Assembly: GCF_900186965.1 (NCBI RefSeq)
Contig: NZ_LT906457.1
Span: 3,126,501 to 3,190,500 of the forward strand
Origin: Legionella spiritensis
GTDB lineage: Bacteria > Pseudomonadota > Gammaproteobacteria > Legionellales > Legionellaceae
Reading direction: 5' to 3'
DNA: 64,000 nt
The notes beneath the pieces are model-generated. The model was not told where the DNA came from. It did not search any database and saw nothing but the letters and a program-made list of their open reading frames with translations. Below are positions 21,371-29,872 of the stretch, in pieces. The translations under genes and the position numbers were made by a program. Within the stretch, counting starts at the first letter, position 1; each line of letters opens with the position of its first letter.

Positions 21371-23113
21371 ATGGCACTCGCATATGGAAATTTTCATGAA
21401 TTAAGCCATCATCTGCGATTTTTATTGTTTGAAATAGGGATAGGACTCCCGCAAAGCGCGGTGGAACATTTCATCACCCGGGTTCATCATGATTGTCTGC
21501 TGCGGCTGCAACAGGCGGCATTGACAGAGCAATTAATAGAACATCCCATCGCCAGCCACCATGCCCATGATTTTCTTGAACAGTTGCAGGCCAAGATGGC
21601 TAAGTCCCGGCCCGGCAGTGTTTTTTATCAATGGCAGTCACTGCAAAAAGAACTGAATGAAAGCATTGCCAACGAGGCCCTTGCGCTTGCCTACCGTCAA
21701 CGATGGCAGGAAAGTATTCTTCACCAGGCCGCTCCCTTTGGTTCGATGTGGCAATGGATGAGCCAGCAATACAATGCCCAGGAAACGGTTGAACTGCTGG
21801 AACAATGGGGATGTACCGGCCATCCCCATCATCCCAATTTCCGCTGTAAATCAGGTTTCAGCCGTCGTGAAATCATGCAATATTCGCCTGAATTCAATGC
21901 AAAAGTAGCTATCCACTGGGGAGCCTTACGTCGGGACAGGGCCAATTTAACGCATTATTCCACTACTTACCCGCAATTACTGGCCGAACAATTTCCGCGG
22001 GAACATCGTCTCTGGGCAGAGAACCTTCGTTTCAAACAATTTAATCCGGACGATTATTACCCACTCCCCATTCATCCCTGGCAGTGGCGCAACAAAATCC
22101 AGGAGTTACACTCGGAGTTACTCGATCAGAAAGAGTTACTCTTTGTACCACACCATCAAATGACCAGGCCAACGATGTCCTTCCGCACCATGATGCCCGA
22201 GGGAAACAACGTCTGCCACCTCAAGCTCGCGACGGCCGTGCACACCACATCCGCATTGCGCACGGTATCACCGGCCTCCGTTCATAACGGACCGCCTTTA
22301 TCCGCCTGGGTGTCGGGCCTGTTGGCGCAACACGATTATTACCGGCAACAACTCTATTTAGCCAAAGATATGGCCGGGATCAATCTTAACCATCCATCGA
22401 TCCCCCATCATCAGAAAAATCAACTGGCTCTGATTATCCGGGAAAATCCACTGCAATGGATTACTCAAACCCAACGTCTGGTACCGCTTGCCGCCTTATT
22501 CGCCCCCACTCCGTTTGGCGGCAGGCCGCTGCTTACCGAAATTATTGATGCAAGCGGCGTGGCGCCGGAACAATATTTTACCCAATACTGTCGTTGTGTT
22601 TTAACGGGACAGCTGCATCTGATGCTTCGCTACGGCATTGCCCTGGAAAGCCATCAGCAAAATACCCTGGTATGTTTTGAAGATCACAGACCGGCAGCAC
22701 TGGTTATTCGTGATCTTGGTGGTGTCAGGATTTGCACACACGCCCTTTATGATGACCTTGCAAAACCCGTTTTCCATCCGGACTCAACCATTACGACCAA
22801 TCATCTCGAGGACGTAGCCAATAAATTTATCCATGGCAATCTGCAGAGCAACCTGGCGCATTGGATCCGGAGCATCAATCAGCATTACGGCATTGCCGGG
22901 CAGGATCTGTGGCGTATTGTTTATAAAACATTAAAAACGTTGCTGAACCGACTCGCACCGGAAACCCATCCGGCTATATTTCAATGTTACCGGCAAAAAC
23001 TTCTTGTCCAGGCCTGGCAGCATAAAAGTCTGTTATCCATGCGTCTTGTGCAAGGCAACCTACCTGACTTGTTTGTTGCCGCCAGCAATCCGTTGAGTTG
23101 CTTTCATGAATAA
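21371..23113 (+). CDS. IucA/IucC-family NRPS-independent siderophore synthetase (LbtA/FrgA type)
   Basis: The 580-residue product belongs to the NIS synthetases, which join citrate-type carboxylates to amines or alcohols with ATP. Visible motifs are GHPHHPNFRCKSGFS (phosphate-binding region), LPIHPWQW, the LKLATAVHTTSALRTVSPAS stretch around residue 300, and a C-terminal FhuF-like portion with ALESHQQNTLV and RDLGG. I prefer ATG 21371 because GGAG lies 9 bp upstream. An ATG five codons earlier (21356) is possible. Legionella carries two such genes, lbtA (legiobactin/rhizoferrin) and frgA (iron-repressed). The neighbours yhbY/rlmE fit my recollection of the frgA locus, while the two MFS genes downstream resemble lbtABC, so I leave the symbol open. 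Fur box upstream. Confidence 0.9.
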   Translation: MALAYGNFHELSHHLRFLLFEIGIGLPQSAVEHFITRVHHDCLLRLQQAALTEQLIEHPIASHHAHDFLEQLQAKMAKSRPGSVFYQWQSLQKELNESIANEALALAYRQRWQESILHQAAPFGSMWQWMSQQYNAQETVELLEQWGCTGHPHHPNFRCKSGFSRREIMQYSPEFNAKVAIHWGALRRDRANLTHYSTTYPQLLAEQFPREHRLWAENLRFKQFNPDDYYPLPIHPWQWRNKIQELHSELLDQKELLFVPHHQMTRPTMSFRTMMPEGNNVCHLKLATAVHTTSALRTVSPASVHNGPPLSAWVSGLLAQHDYYRQQLYLAKDMAGINLNHPSIPHHQKNQLALIIRENPLQWITQTQRLVPLAALFAPTPFGGRPLLTEIIDASGVAPEQYFTQYCRCVLTGQLHLMLRYGIALESHQQNTLVCFEDHRPAALVIRDLGGVRICTHALYDDLAKPVFHPDSTITTNHLEDVANKFIHGNLQSNLAHWIRSINQHYGIAGQDLWRIVYKTLKTLLNRLAPETHPAIFQCYRQKLLVQAWQHKSLLSMRLVQGNLPDLFVAASNPLSCFHE

Positions 23114-24323
23114 TCGTTTGCAAACCAATATCCTGCTCAGCCAGTTTATTATGTTACTGGCTTTGGAAATGACCAACCCGTTCCTGCCCTTGTTGATCGC
23201 CAGACAAGCGAATATGACAATGGCGTCGACGGTATTATACAGCACCCTGGCTCTGGCTCTTCCGATGCTGGCTAATATCATCATGGGTCCTGTCTGGGGT
23301 ATGGCCGCTGATAAATGGGGCTATAAACCCATGCTGATGCGGGCGGCCTGGGTGCTGGTATTGACCCAGGCGTTAATGATTTTTGCCGAATCCGCCACCT
23401 GGATTCTGATAGTACGCCTTATTCAGGGCGCGTTTGCCGGCTTTATTGTGGCCATGCAAACCTATGCCCTGTCACAATGCGAATGGCAACATAAAAGCCG
23501 ACAACTGGCTCGCCTGCAATCGGCCAAAGCCATTGCTACGACACTGGCAGGCATCACCGGCGGCCTGTTTTTGACCTTGTTCGGTTATCGAGGTCTTTAT
23601 ACCGTCGCCATGCTGTTGTGTCTGCTGACCACTCTCTTTATGCAACACACGCTGCCATCCGTACGGCGAACCACCACACACCCGACTGCAACGCCGCCAT
23701 CATTAGCCAGGCCCATGTCCTTGGGCGGCAGCGTATTTCTCATCCTGTGTCTCATGATTACCATGACCCAGATTGCCAAATTTCTGACCGATCCCGTATT
23801 TACACTGGCACTCAACAAACTTTTTCATGCCAACGTTTTATGGGTTGGTTTGCTCTATTCACTGCCGGCAGTCGGCATGTTATGCAGCGCGGAATGGAGT
23901 GGACGTCAGTTTGATCGATGCCGAACCAATCCGGCCATGGTCAAGCAATATCTTATCAGTTACAGCCTTCTTGGCACGCTCATCATGCTGGGCCACGCCT
24001 TCGCCACCAATCTTTTTCTCCTGTCCGTCGTTCGGATAGGGTGGGGTGTCATTATGGCCGCCATTTTACCGGCCTTGTTTGCGTTAATCAGTGATCATCA
24101 CCAACGACAGGGTTACGCCATCGGAATAGCCAATTCCTTTGCCAAGCTGGGTAATCTCGCAGGGTTGCTATTGGGAGGATGGCTGGCCGGATTTATACCG
24201 TTTCTGCAATTGTTTTTGGTGGTTGCAGCCATTTACGCCCTGATAGCGATTATCAGTTACGGCCCATTAACGGTATTTGGCAAATCACGCTGGTCCTGGC
24301 AGTCCATGAGGGCGGAATTATGA
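23106..24323 (+). CDS. MFS transporter, probable siderophore exporter (LbtB-like)
   Basis: A 405-residue major facilitator protein with about 12 hydrophobic segments. The loop GMAADKWGYKPML near residue 70 is the signature between helices 2 and 3. It overlaps the siderophore synthetase gene by 8 bp and overlaps the next transporter gene as ATGA (24320-24323), so the three are translationally coupled. In Legionella a MFS protein encoded directly after the synthetase exports legiobactin, and by analogy this one would export the product. Direction of transport and substrate are inferred from context. Confidence 0.87.
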   Translation: MNNRLQTNILLSQFIMLLALEMTNPFLPLLIARQANMTMASTVLYSTLALALPMLANIIMGPVWGMAADKWGYKPMLMRAAWVLVLTQALMIFAESATWILIVRLIQGAFAGFIVAMQTYALSQCEWQHKSRQLARLQSAKAIATTLAGITGGLFLTLFGYRGLYTVAMLLCLLTTLFMQHTLPSVRRTTTHPTATPPSLARPMSLGGSVFLILCLMITMTQIAKFLTDPVFTLALNKLFHANVLWVGLLYSLPAVGMLCSAEWSGRQFDRCRTNPAMVKQYLISYSLLGTLIMLGHAFATNLFLLSVVRIGWGVIMAAILPALFALISDHHQRQGYAIGIANSFAKLGNLAGLLLGGWLAGFIPFLQLFLVVAAIYALIAIISYGPLTVFGKSRWSWQSMRAEL

Positions 24324-25491
24324 ACAAATCCGCATGGCTGATGATTTTATTCACCTGGTTTCTTGGCAATCTGGGTATTCACTTCATGACCCCGGCTTTG
24401 CCGGCACTGGCGACCCTTTTCACACCACGCCGCGAATTGCCCAATTGACAATCAGTTTGTTTCTGTTAGGAAAAGCGTTGAGCATGCTCTTTTGGAGCGG
24501 TATTTCTGAGCGACGGGGCCGGAAACCGGTGTTTATAGCCGGCCTGGGCTTGTATGTGGTCAGTAATTTTCTGGCGTCCTGGAGTCCTTCCATGACGGTT
24601 CTACTCATTTGTCGTTTTTTGCAAGGATTGGCGGTTGGCGCCACGCTTCTAATGGGCAGGGCGATGATAAACGACACCCATAACGAACAACAGGCAACCC
24701 AACAATTCGCCTTCCTGTTTTCACTGGCCGGTTTATTGATTTGCTTTCTCCCTTTTCTGGGTGGCGTCATCAACAGCTTTGGCAATTGGCGCGTCGCTTC
24801 CACCATCATGGCAGGCTATGGTTTATTATTGTTGATTTTCAGTCGGATCATGCCGGAAACGATGCCTTACCACGCTTCGATCCCTACCTTGCGCTCCAGC
24901 ATTTCGCTCGTATTTCGCAACACGCTTTTTGTGCGCTATCTTCTGGTGTCCGCCCTGATGATGGCCGGCGAATCGGCGTTTAACACCAGCGCGTCATTCA
25001 TTCTGATTAAAGGTGCCGGCTACAGCGTCTCTCATTACGGAGCCATTAAAACCATCATGGCGATTATGCACATGCTGGGCACCGCGGCTTGCGGGCTGTT
25101 GATACGCTATTTCACCAGCGCCCACCTGGTTGTTCTGGGTGTGCGGCTGTTTGCGGTTTCAGCCTGCGCCATGTGGTTGTTTTCCCTGACCCACGGCAAC
25201 GTGTTACTGACGTTTATCATTCCCATGACCATCTATTATTTTGGCACCGGATTCATTGTAGCCTGCACCACAGCGGCTTCAGTCCGGCCATTTCCCAAGC
25301 AAATGGCTACCGCGCTAGCCCTTACGCTGTTTTGTCAGTTTAATTTTTCCGCATCATTCAGCTTAATCAGCAGCATGCTGAATATTCAAAGTGTCACACC
25401 GTTCATGCTGCTACTCACCGTCATCAGTTTACTCAGTGTCCTGGCATGGCCGGGGACACGTCTGGTTAATCCACGTTTATCAACAACGTGA
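24320..25491 (+). pseudogene. MFS transporter (LbtC-like/Bcr-CflA-like), frameshifted after residue 34
   Basis: The natural start is ATG at 24320, which overlaps the preceding stop as ATGA. That frame reads MNKSAWLMILFTWFLGNLGI through ALPALATLF and then stops at 24448. The rest of the transporter (HTTPRIAQLTISLFLLGK onward, with the ISERRGRKPVF loop and about 11 more helices to 25491) is in the next frame. Adding one T to the TTTT run at 24417-24420, or a -1 slip after TTC at 24419-24421, restores a perfect MFS N-terminus. The gene is therefore disrupted, read through by ribosomal slippage, phase-variable, or affected by a homopolymer error. The intact protein would be about 390 residues. 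In lbtABC-type operons the third gene is an importer. Confidence 0.8.
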
Positions 25492-25586
25492 CAGTCGGGA
25501 CAGGATTGTATAAACTTGTGTACAAATTACTACTGGAAAAGCGAACCGTAAGGATAAATAATCCCGCGCTTTCCCGGCATAAACAG

Positions 25587-26177
25587 ATGAGGTCATTATA
25601 CATTACCGTGTCTCACCCCATACTAAAACACACCCCTAACGCGTTAACTTTTTTACGCCTGATATTGATCATACCGTTTCTGGCTTATCTTTATCAGAGA
25701 AGTTACGTCAACGCGTTCTATATATTTTTGCTGGCGGGGGTGACCGATGGCATAGACGGGTGGCTGGCCCGGCATTTTAACTGGCAGAGCCTTCTCGGTT
25801 CATTTATTGATCCGCTAGCTGATAAATTACTGGTTGCATCCAGCTTTATTTCTCTCGCCCTGATTGGCCGGCTCCCCTGGTGGCTGGTGATTCTGGTTTT
25901 TTTACGGGATTTGACCATTTCCATAGGCGTTCTGGCCTGGTTTTGGCTGATTCAGCGCAAAATTGATTTTGAACCCACTCGCCTGAGCAAAATTAATACC
26001 ACGCTGCAACTGGCCCTTGTAACGCTTTGCCTGTTTGAGTTGGCCTATTTTGAATTCAGCAATTATCTGGTCTCCAGTTTGATAATCCTGACCGCAGCCA
26101 CAACTACGGCTACTTACATATACTACGTCTGGAGCTGGGGCAGAAAAGCCTGTGAGATCAGTCACTTGCCTCAATGA
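25587..26177 (+). CDS. CDP-alcohol phosphatidyltransferase (PgsA-like)
   Basis: A membrane enzyme that transfers a phosphatidyl group from CDP-diacylglycerol to an alcohol. The full signature D-x2-D-G-x2-A-R-x8-G-x3-D-x3-D is present (DGIDGWLARHFNWQSLLGSF, then IDPLAD), and the N-terminus HTPNALTFLRLILIIPF resembles phosphatidylglycerophosphate synthase. The frame is open back to GTG 25488, which overlaps the upstream MFS stop, but the extra 33 residues look non-native, so I place the start at ATG 25587 (196 residues). No strong ribosome-binding site decides this. Adjacent hda is a neighbour of pgsA-like genes in other gammaproteobacteria, so the pair is probably ancestral and the siderophore genes a later neighbour. 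Substrate (glycerol phosphate or other) is uncertain. Confidence 0.85.
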   Translation: MRSLYITVSHPILKHTPNALTFLRLILIIPFLAYLYQRSYVNAFYIFLLAGVTDGIDGWLARHFNWQSLLGSFIDPLADKLLVASSFISLALIGRLPWWLVILVFLRDLTISIGVLAWFWLIQRKIDFEPTRLSKINTTLQLALVTLCLFELAYFEFSNYLVSSLIILTAATTTATYIYYVWSWGRKACEISHLPQ

Positions 26178-26239
26178 CCGGACAATCAAATACGTTGTGA
26201 TAGCACGCTGCGAATGAGTCTGACTGGCATCGTATTACA

Positions 26240-26325
26240 ACGGATTTCGTTAAATTAGGACTCGCTATTCGACTCATTCAAACGTAAAATGGCTCCCAAT
26301 CATTCATCTGTTCGCGTCAAGAATG
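26240..26325. repeat. Decayed internal copy of MITE family A, forming the hda leader
   Basis: TTCGTTAAATTAGGACTCGC, then TATTCGACTCATTCAAA and ATGGC, align with the core of the intact element at 21121-21286 (TTCGTTAAATAGAGCCAGC, TATTCGCCTCATTCAAA, ATGGC). The terminal repeats are missing. The copy fills most of the 145-bp spacer before hda and reaches its start codon, so it supplies the leader and perhaps the promoter. Confidence 0.55.
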
Positions 26326-27015
26326 AAAATTCAACAGACACTAGCCATTCAATTGAATCATCAGGCCTGCCTGAGCAATTTTTGCTGGGGCGAACAGGCG
26401 TTGCTGAAACAGGAAATAGAAAAAATCATCCGGGGCCAGGGAGAACCATTCGTTTATATCTGGGGCAATCCCGGCAGCGGCAAATCCCATTTACTGCAAG
26501 CCTGTTGTCGTGCTTATTATAAACACGATTCGGCAATTTATCTTCCTCTGGATATCTTAAAGGAATGGGGCCCGGCCAGTATTGAAGGAATGAGCCAGCA
26601 TGATCTGATCGCGCTGGATAATCTTGATGCCGTAGCCGGTGACGCTTATTGGGAAGAAGCCCTTTTTCATTTTTACAACCGGGTACGTGATAATGATAAC
26701 GCCTGTTTACTAATCAGCGGGCAGCATGCTCCTACAGTGTCTCCTGTGCGGCTTCCTGATCTGCGTTCGCGCCTGGCCTGGGGATTGGTAGTACATCTTA
26801 AAGAACTCAGTGATGATTTAAAAATAGTCACCATTCAGGAGCAGGCGCACAAACGAGGGTTTCATTTATCAACGAGTGTCGCACAATTTTTAATCAATCG
26901 CTGTGCCCGCAACATGCATGACCTGCAAAGCATTCTTAACCAACTCGACGACGCCTCCCTGGCCGCCCAGCGCAAAATTACCATTCCGTTTGTCAAATCG
27001 GTTCTTGGCGTTTGA
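26323..27015 (+). CDS. hda: DnaA regulatory inactivator Hda
   Basis: Hda binds the DNA-loaded sliding clamp and stimulates hydrolysis of ATP-DnaA, which prevents re-initiation of replication. The 230-residue product is a DnaA-type AAA+ domain without the DnaA DNA-binding domain. It has a Walker A-like motif GNPGSGKSHLL (48-58), a Walker B-like region ALDNLDAVAG, and a sensor region with RSRLAWGLVVHL. Its N-terminal clamp-binding peptide (IQQTLAIQL) is divergent from the enteric QLPLPLQL form. Start at ATG 26323. Its upstream region is a decayed repeat element. Confidence 0.93.
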   Translation: MKIQQTLAIQLNHQACLSNFCWGEQALLKQEIEKIIRGQGEPFVYIWGNPGSGKSHLLQACCRAYYKHDSAIYLPLDILKEWGPASIEGMSQHDLIALDNLDAVAGDAYWEEALFHFYNRVRDNDNACLLISGQHAPTVSPVRLPDLRSRLAWGLVVHLKELSDDLKIVTIQEQAHKRGFHLSTSVAQFLINRCARNMHDLQSILNQLDDASLAAQRKITIPFVKSVLGV

Positions 27016-27194
27016 CTTTTCATAATTCTTAACTATATTTAGGGATTGTTCCTAACCGGATCCCGTGGACAAACCGCGTACGTACCGGAATTATTTTGGC
27101 GGGCTGTCAAAGACAATCCGGCCTGCAAATTTATAGATGAGATTAAGTGTACAGAACATAAGCAACGTCCCTAAAATTTTTCCAGGGAGGGAAA

Positions 27195-27926
27195 ATGGAC
27201 ATTTCACCTGTTACGCGAACAGATATATTGACAGTAGAATCGGCAACAACCGTTTTTGACCATTCACTCATTCAAACACTGGAACGATTCACCAGACAAC
27301 ACTATACGCCGGTCAGCCATGACGAGTTCCTTGCCAACGTGCTCAGCATCTCCAAACAGGGTCATCTGGCTCTTTATTATGACCATCAGGATAAATTGAC
27401 AGGCTTCTCTCGCCTGTGCCGCGAAACCCTTTTCATGCGTTCACGGGAAATTATCATATTTACCGGAGGCACGTACCATAATCCACGCCATTGCATCAGC
27501 TATGAGGCCGCTAAATTCGGCTTGATTCAGGCAATGAAATACAAACTGGAAAATCCGGAAAAGGAACTGGTTCTTTTTTTAAACGCCTCGACCCCCGCCA
27601 AATACCGCTTCCTTGCCGAACAAGCGGAAGTTTTTTATCCATGTAGGGGTATTGTCATACCGGAGCACGTCCTGGCGCTGGTGAAACTTTTAAAACAGCA
27701 AAACGGCTGGTCATCCTGCCCGCAGCATCCGATGCTCCTCAGCAATCAAATAACTTTTCTGGACACAACCCTCCCTACGCCAGATAAAACAAACGAGCAT
27801 GTTGATTATTATTTGACTATAAATCCCGACTATAAAAACGGGAATTCCCTGCTGATTTATCTACCTCTTAACCTGGCTACAATAAGCCACGGCATCAAAC
27901 AGGTTGTCAGTCATGCCGTTTGCTGA
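27195..27926 (+). CDS. Uncharacterised protein, possible GNAT-fold acyltransferase
   Basis: I do not firmly recognise this 243-residue soluble protein. The pattern of a strand pair near residues 57-90 (LALYYDHQDKLTGFSRLCRE, then EIIIFTGGTYHNP), a helix with YEAAKFGLIQAMKYK and another strand (ELVLFLNAS) is reminiscent of a GNAT-like fold, but no acetyl-CoA loop is obvious. No signal peptide or membrane helix is present. Translation starts at ATG with a strong GGGAGGG site 3 bp upstream. The 179-bp spacer before it holds no recognised element. Possibly a Legionella-restricted family; function unknown. Confidence 0.6.
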   Translation: MDISPVTRTDILTVESATTVFDHSLIQTLERFTRQHYTPVSHDEFLANVLSISKQGHLALYYDHQDKLTGFSRLCRETLFMRSREIIIFTGGTYHNPRHCISYEAAKFGLIQAMKYKLENPEKELVLFLNASTPAKYRFLAEQAEVFYPCRGIVIPEHVLALVKLLKQQNGWSSCPQHPMLLSNQITFLDTTLPTPDKTNEHVDYYLTINPDYKNGNSLLIYLPLNLATISHGIKQVVSHAVC

Positions 27927-28017
27927 TCTCTGATCCAGCGCGTGGCGCGTCTGACATAAATACATCGAGGCAAGGGAACACCGAATGATTTAAAATCAAA
28001 CATTTCTGACGGATGAT

Positions 28018-28230
28018 TAGGCTCTGTGAACAACAATGTCCTGGCACCATTTTTTACAAAAGAACGGTAGCCCGTAAGTAGTATTGCGGGTTAATATTAT
28101 CTCAGGAGAACAGGTGAGCGCCTAAGTGAACGGTTTTCCCGCATTTCGACTTCACCTTCATGACGGCTACAAATAAGGGACAAATCATACGCCTTTTTGC
28201 AGCCGTAATTAATTTTGTTCACGAACCTAG
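28018..28230. repeat. MITE family A copy carrying family B motifs (213 bp)
   Basis: The outer ends TAGGCTCTGTGAACAA and the complement of CTAGGTTCGTGAACAAAA form the family A terminal repeat flanked by TA. Inside are two facing copies of the REP-like family B motif (around 28066-28095 and 28135-28175). With the adjacent element at 28227-28367 it fills the 437-bp gap between two convergent genes. No ORF is supported here. Confidence 0.7.
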
Positions 28231-28367
28231 TACAACGTTTCACTGATTCTGTCCTGTTGCCAACGGTACAGAATAGGTAGGTCGGGCGAGGCGCCCGACC
28301 TACGACTTGACCCGCTGTCGCGGCAATAACAAACAAGCAAGACAACTTCAGTGAAACGTTGTACTAG
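28227..28367. repeat. MITE-like element, family C, with perfect 20-bp terminal inverted repeats
   Basis: The sequence begins CTAGTACAACGTTTCACTGA and ends with its exact reverse complement at 28348-28367. The middle (28277-28303) holds a 12-bp-stem hairpin around GTAGGTCGGGCG. There is no coding capacity. The right end contains the stop codon of the gene read from 29638 on the minus strand, and the left end shares CTAG with the preceding element. Confidence 0.85.
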
Positions 28368-29638
28368 AATAACAAAGATGGTTGCTCAGAGCGAACATAG
28401 CCATGATGCAAATCATCCATAGATTGGCTTCGGCTCAACCGGGAAAAATGATCAACTGATGGGGTTTTCCCTTCTTTTCCTGTTCTGAAAAGTCCGAACC
28501 CCCCATCGCACAGTACGGATTTGACTAATTCCGACTTCTCCTGTTTGACTTTTTCCAGCTCCTCCTTCGTGCTTTGCAATTCGCTCCTGGTCTGTCGATG
28601 TTCAATTAGATCCTGTTTTTTCTCCTCCAGGCTGCTTTGCAAGGCAGACAGTTTTCTGGCTTCTTTAGCCACTTTGTCTTTGTCACAAAATGTATCAATT
28701 TTTTCCTTATCCAGTCCAACCCAGCGTCCTATTAAATTTTCTATACCGGGACGCTCCACAAACCAGTACACACTGAGAGCCGCCAGTCCCACCAAAACAC
28801 TGGCCAGGATAATAGGCCAAAACGTAGGCGTCAAAGCCCCGGCGGCAAACAGGCCTCCTACGGCAAGCGCCACGGTTTGGCCGGCAAAAAAGCCGCCACT
28901 GAAAAATATGATACCGGCAATACCCGCTGTTGCTATCTTGCCTGCTTTCAGCCAGGGTTTATTAAGCGATTTTTGCAACTGCTGACGTGCTTCATTCAAC
29001 ATCTCGTGTTTTTTCTGCAATATCTCGATCAATTCAAGGTATTGCGTTATTTCGGCATCGGATTGTGAGTTTGAGTAATTGTCCCTAATCGTCCTTCTGA
29101 TTGCTTTAAGGGACTTAATTTCTTCCAGGTAGATATCAATAATTTTGCGTGAGCTTTTAAAATCAACACCCAGGTTATGGGATATCTCAACCAGATCAAA
29201 GGCACAAAATACAACAATAGACAACAGCGAAAATCCGATGCCTACCAGAAAAATAGTCAATGCCGGTAAATTAAAAATGCCCAGTAAAGCGGTTACACCG
29301 TCAAATCCTTCACAGCCGAAATACACAATCCCGGCAATGGCAAGCCCAAGCAACTTGATTTTGTTAGCCCAGCTTCCGGATTTATGTTTTTTCGCCTCTT
29401 TTTTTTGCCCGTTTTTCGCCAGGGCACGATTCATATCCTTCATCAGGGACACGTATAGCGATTCCAGCAAAAAACGCTCGTTATCTCTTTGCAGTTCAAT
29501 ATTTTTCAGTGTTTCAATCAGCTTTTGTAGTGACATTTCCTGAACAGCAAGGATCTCCTGCCTAATCGAGTCGCTACTTTTAAGTGTTTCAGCAATTTTT
29601 TTGCTGGCGTCTGACAATTGAATAGAATCGAGAGCCAC
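28364..29638 (-). CDS. Membrane/coiled-coil protein under a PmrA-like box, putative Dot/Icm effector
   Basis: A 424-residue protein of unknown function. Two hydrophobic blocks (about 94-153 and 233-292) each look like a membrane hairpin. They alternate with helical regions: residues 1-90, a middle section with LEEIKSLKAIRRTIRDNYSN, and a strong coiled coil around 320-370 rich in Glu, Lys and Leu. The short C-terminal tail is Ser- and Arg-rich (SRLSRSQSMDDLHHGYVRS). The start is GTG with GGAG 8 bp upstream. A PmrA-type operator and a -10 element lie 70-100 bp upstream, a combination typical of Legionella effector genes. The stop codon lies inside the end of a MITE, so the original C-terminus may have differed. 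Confidence 0.7.
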   Translation of the reverse strand: MALDSIQLSDASKKIAETLKSSDSIRQEILAVQEMSLQKLIETLKNIELQRDNERFLLESLYVSLMKDMNRALAKNGQKKEAKKHKSGSWANKIKLLGLAIAGIVYFGCEGFDGVTALLGIFNLPALTIFLVGIGFSLLSIVVFCAFDLVEISHNLGVDFKSSRKIIDIYLEEIKSLKAIRRTIRDNYSNSQSDAEITQYLELIEILQKKHEMLNEARQQLQKSLNKPWLKAGKIATAGIAGIIFFSGGFFAGQTVALAVGGLFAAGALTPTFWPIILASVLVGLAALSVYWFVERPGIENLIGRWVGLDKEKIDTFCDKDKVAKEARKLSALQSSLEEKKQDLIEHRQTRSELQSTKEELEKVKQEKSELVKSVLCDGGFGLFRTGKEGKTPSVDHFSRLSRSQSMDDLHHGYVRSEQPSLLF

Positions 29639-29716
29639 GCTTTTACTCCAAGGACGTTATTACAAGCCTGCCTGGAAAATCCGCAGACAAGTGACATACC
29701 GCCATCATAGTGAATT

Positions 29717-29736
29717 TTTATTAAACAAATATTAAG
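29717..29736 (-). promoter_or_regulatory. PmrA-type operator
   Basis: On the minus strand the site reads CTTAATATT-TG-TTTAATAAA, close to the Legionella PmrA consensus of two cTTAATatT half-sites separated by 2 bp. Seven bases further is TATGAT, a good -10 hexamer, placing the box at the usual -35 position. It lies 79 bp before the start codon at 29638. It predicts control by the PmrA/PmrB system that drives many effector genes. Confidence 0.75.
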
Positions 29737-29791
29737 AAAATTGTAAGGATTGCGAAAAAAATTTTTCACCTGGGAAAATTTTCATAAAAAA

Positions 29792-29872
29792 ACGCAGGTT
29801 CCGTGAACAACATGGAAAGAGCGTCCGTCTACAAGGAGGCTTTCAAAGGTAGTGCGGGTTCACATCCGAATA
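29792..29872. repeat. Fragment of MITE family A end
   Basis: CAGGTTCCGTGAACAACA at about 29792-29809 matches the family A terminal repeat, but no partner end is visible before the POT gene end at 29873. The sequence between is otherwise unremarkable, and I see no gene in it. Confidence 0.45.

Noticed and set aside
25488-25586. GTG start of the PgsA-like gene overlapping the MFS stop
   Set aside because: The added 33 residues do not resemble the family N-terminus. Kept as an alternative, since GTGA overlap could mean coupling.
27031-27050. Possible PmrA box (CTTAACTATATTTAGGGATT)
   Set aside because: Only about 6 of 9 matches in the first half-site and fewer in the second; no -10 at the right distance.
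27046-27174. 42-codon TTG-initiated frame between hda and the next gene
   Set aside because: Open and not low-complexity, but no ribosome-binding site and no recognisable family. Could be a remnant, but support is too weak.
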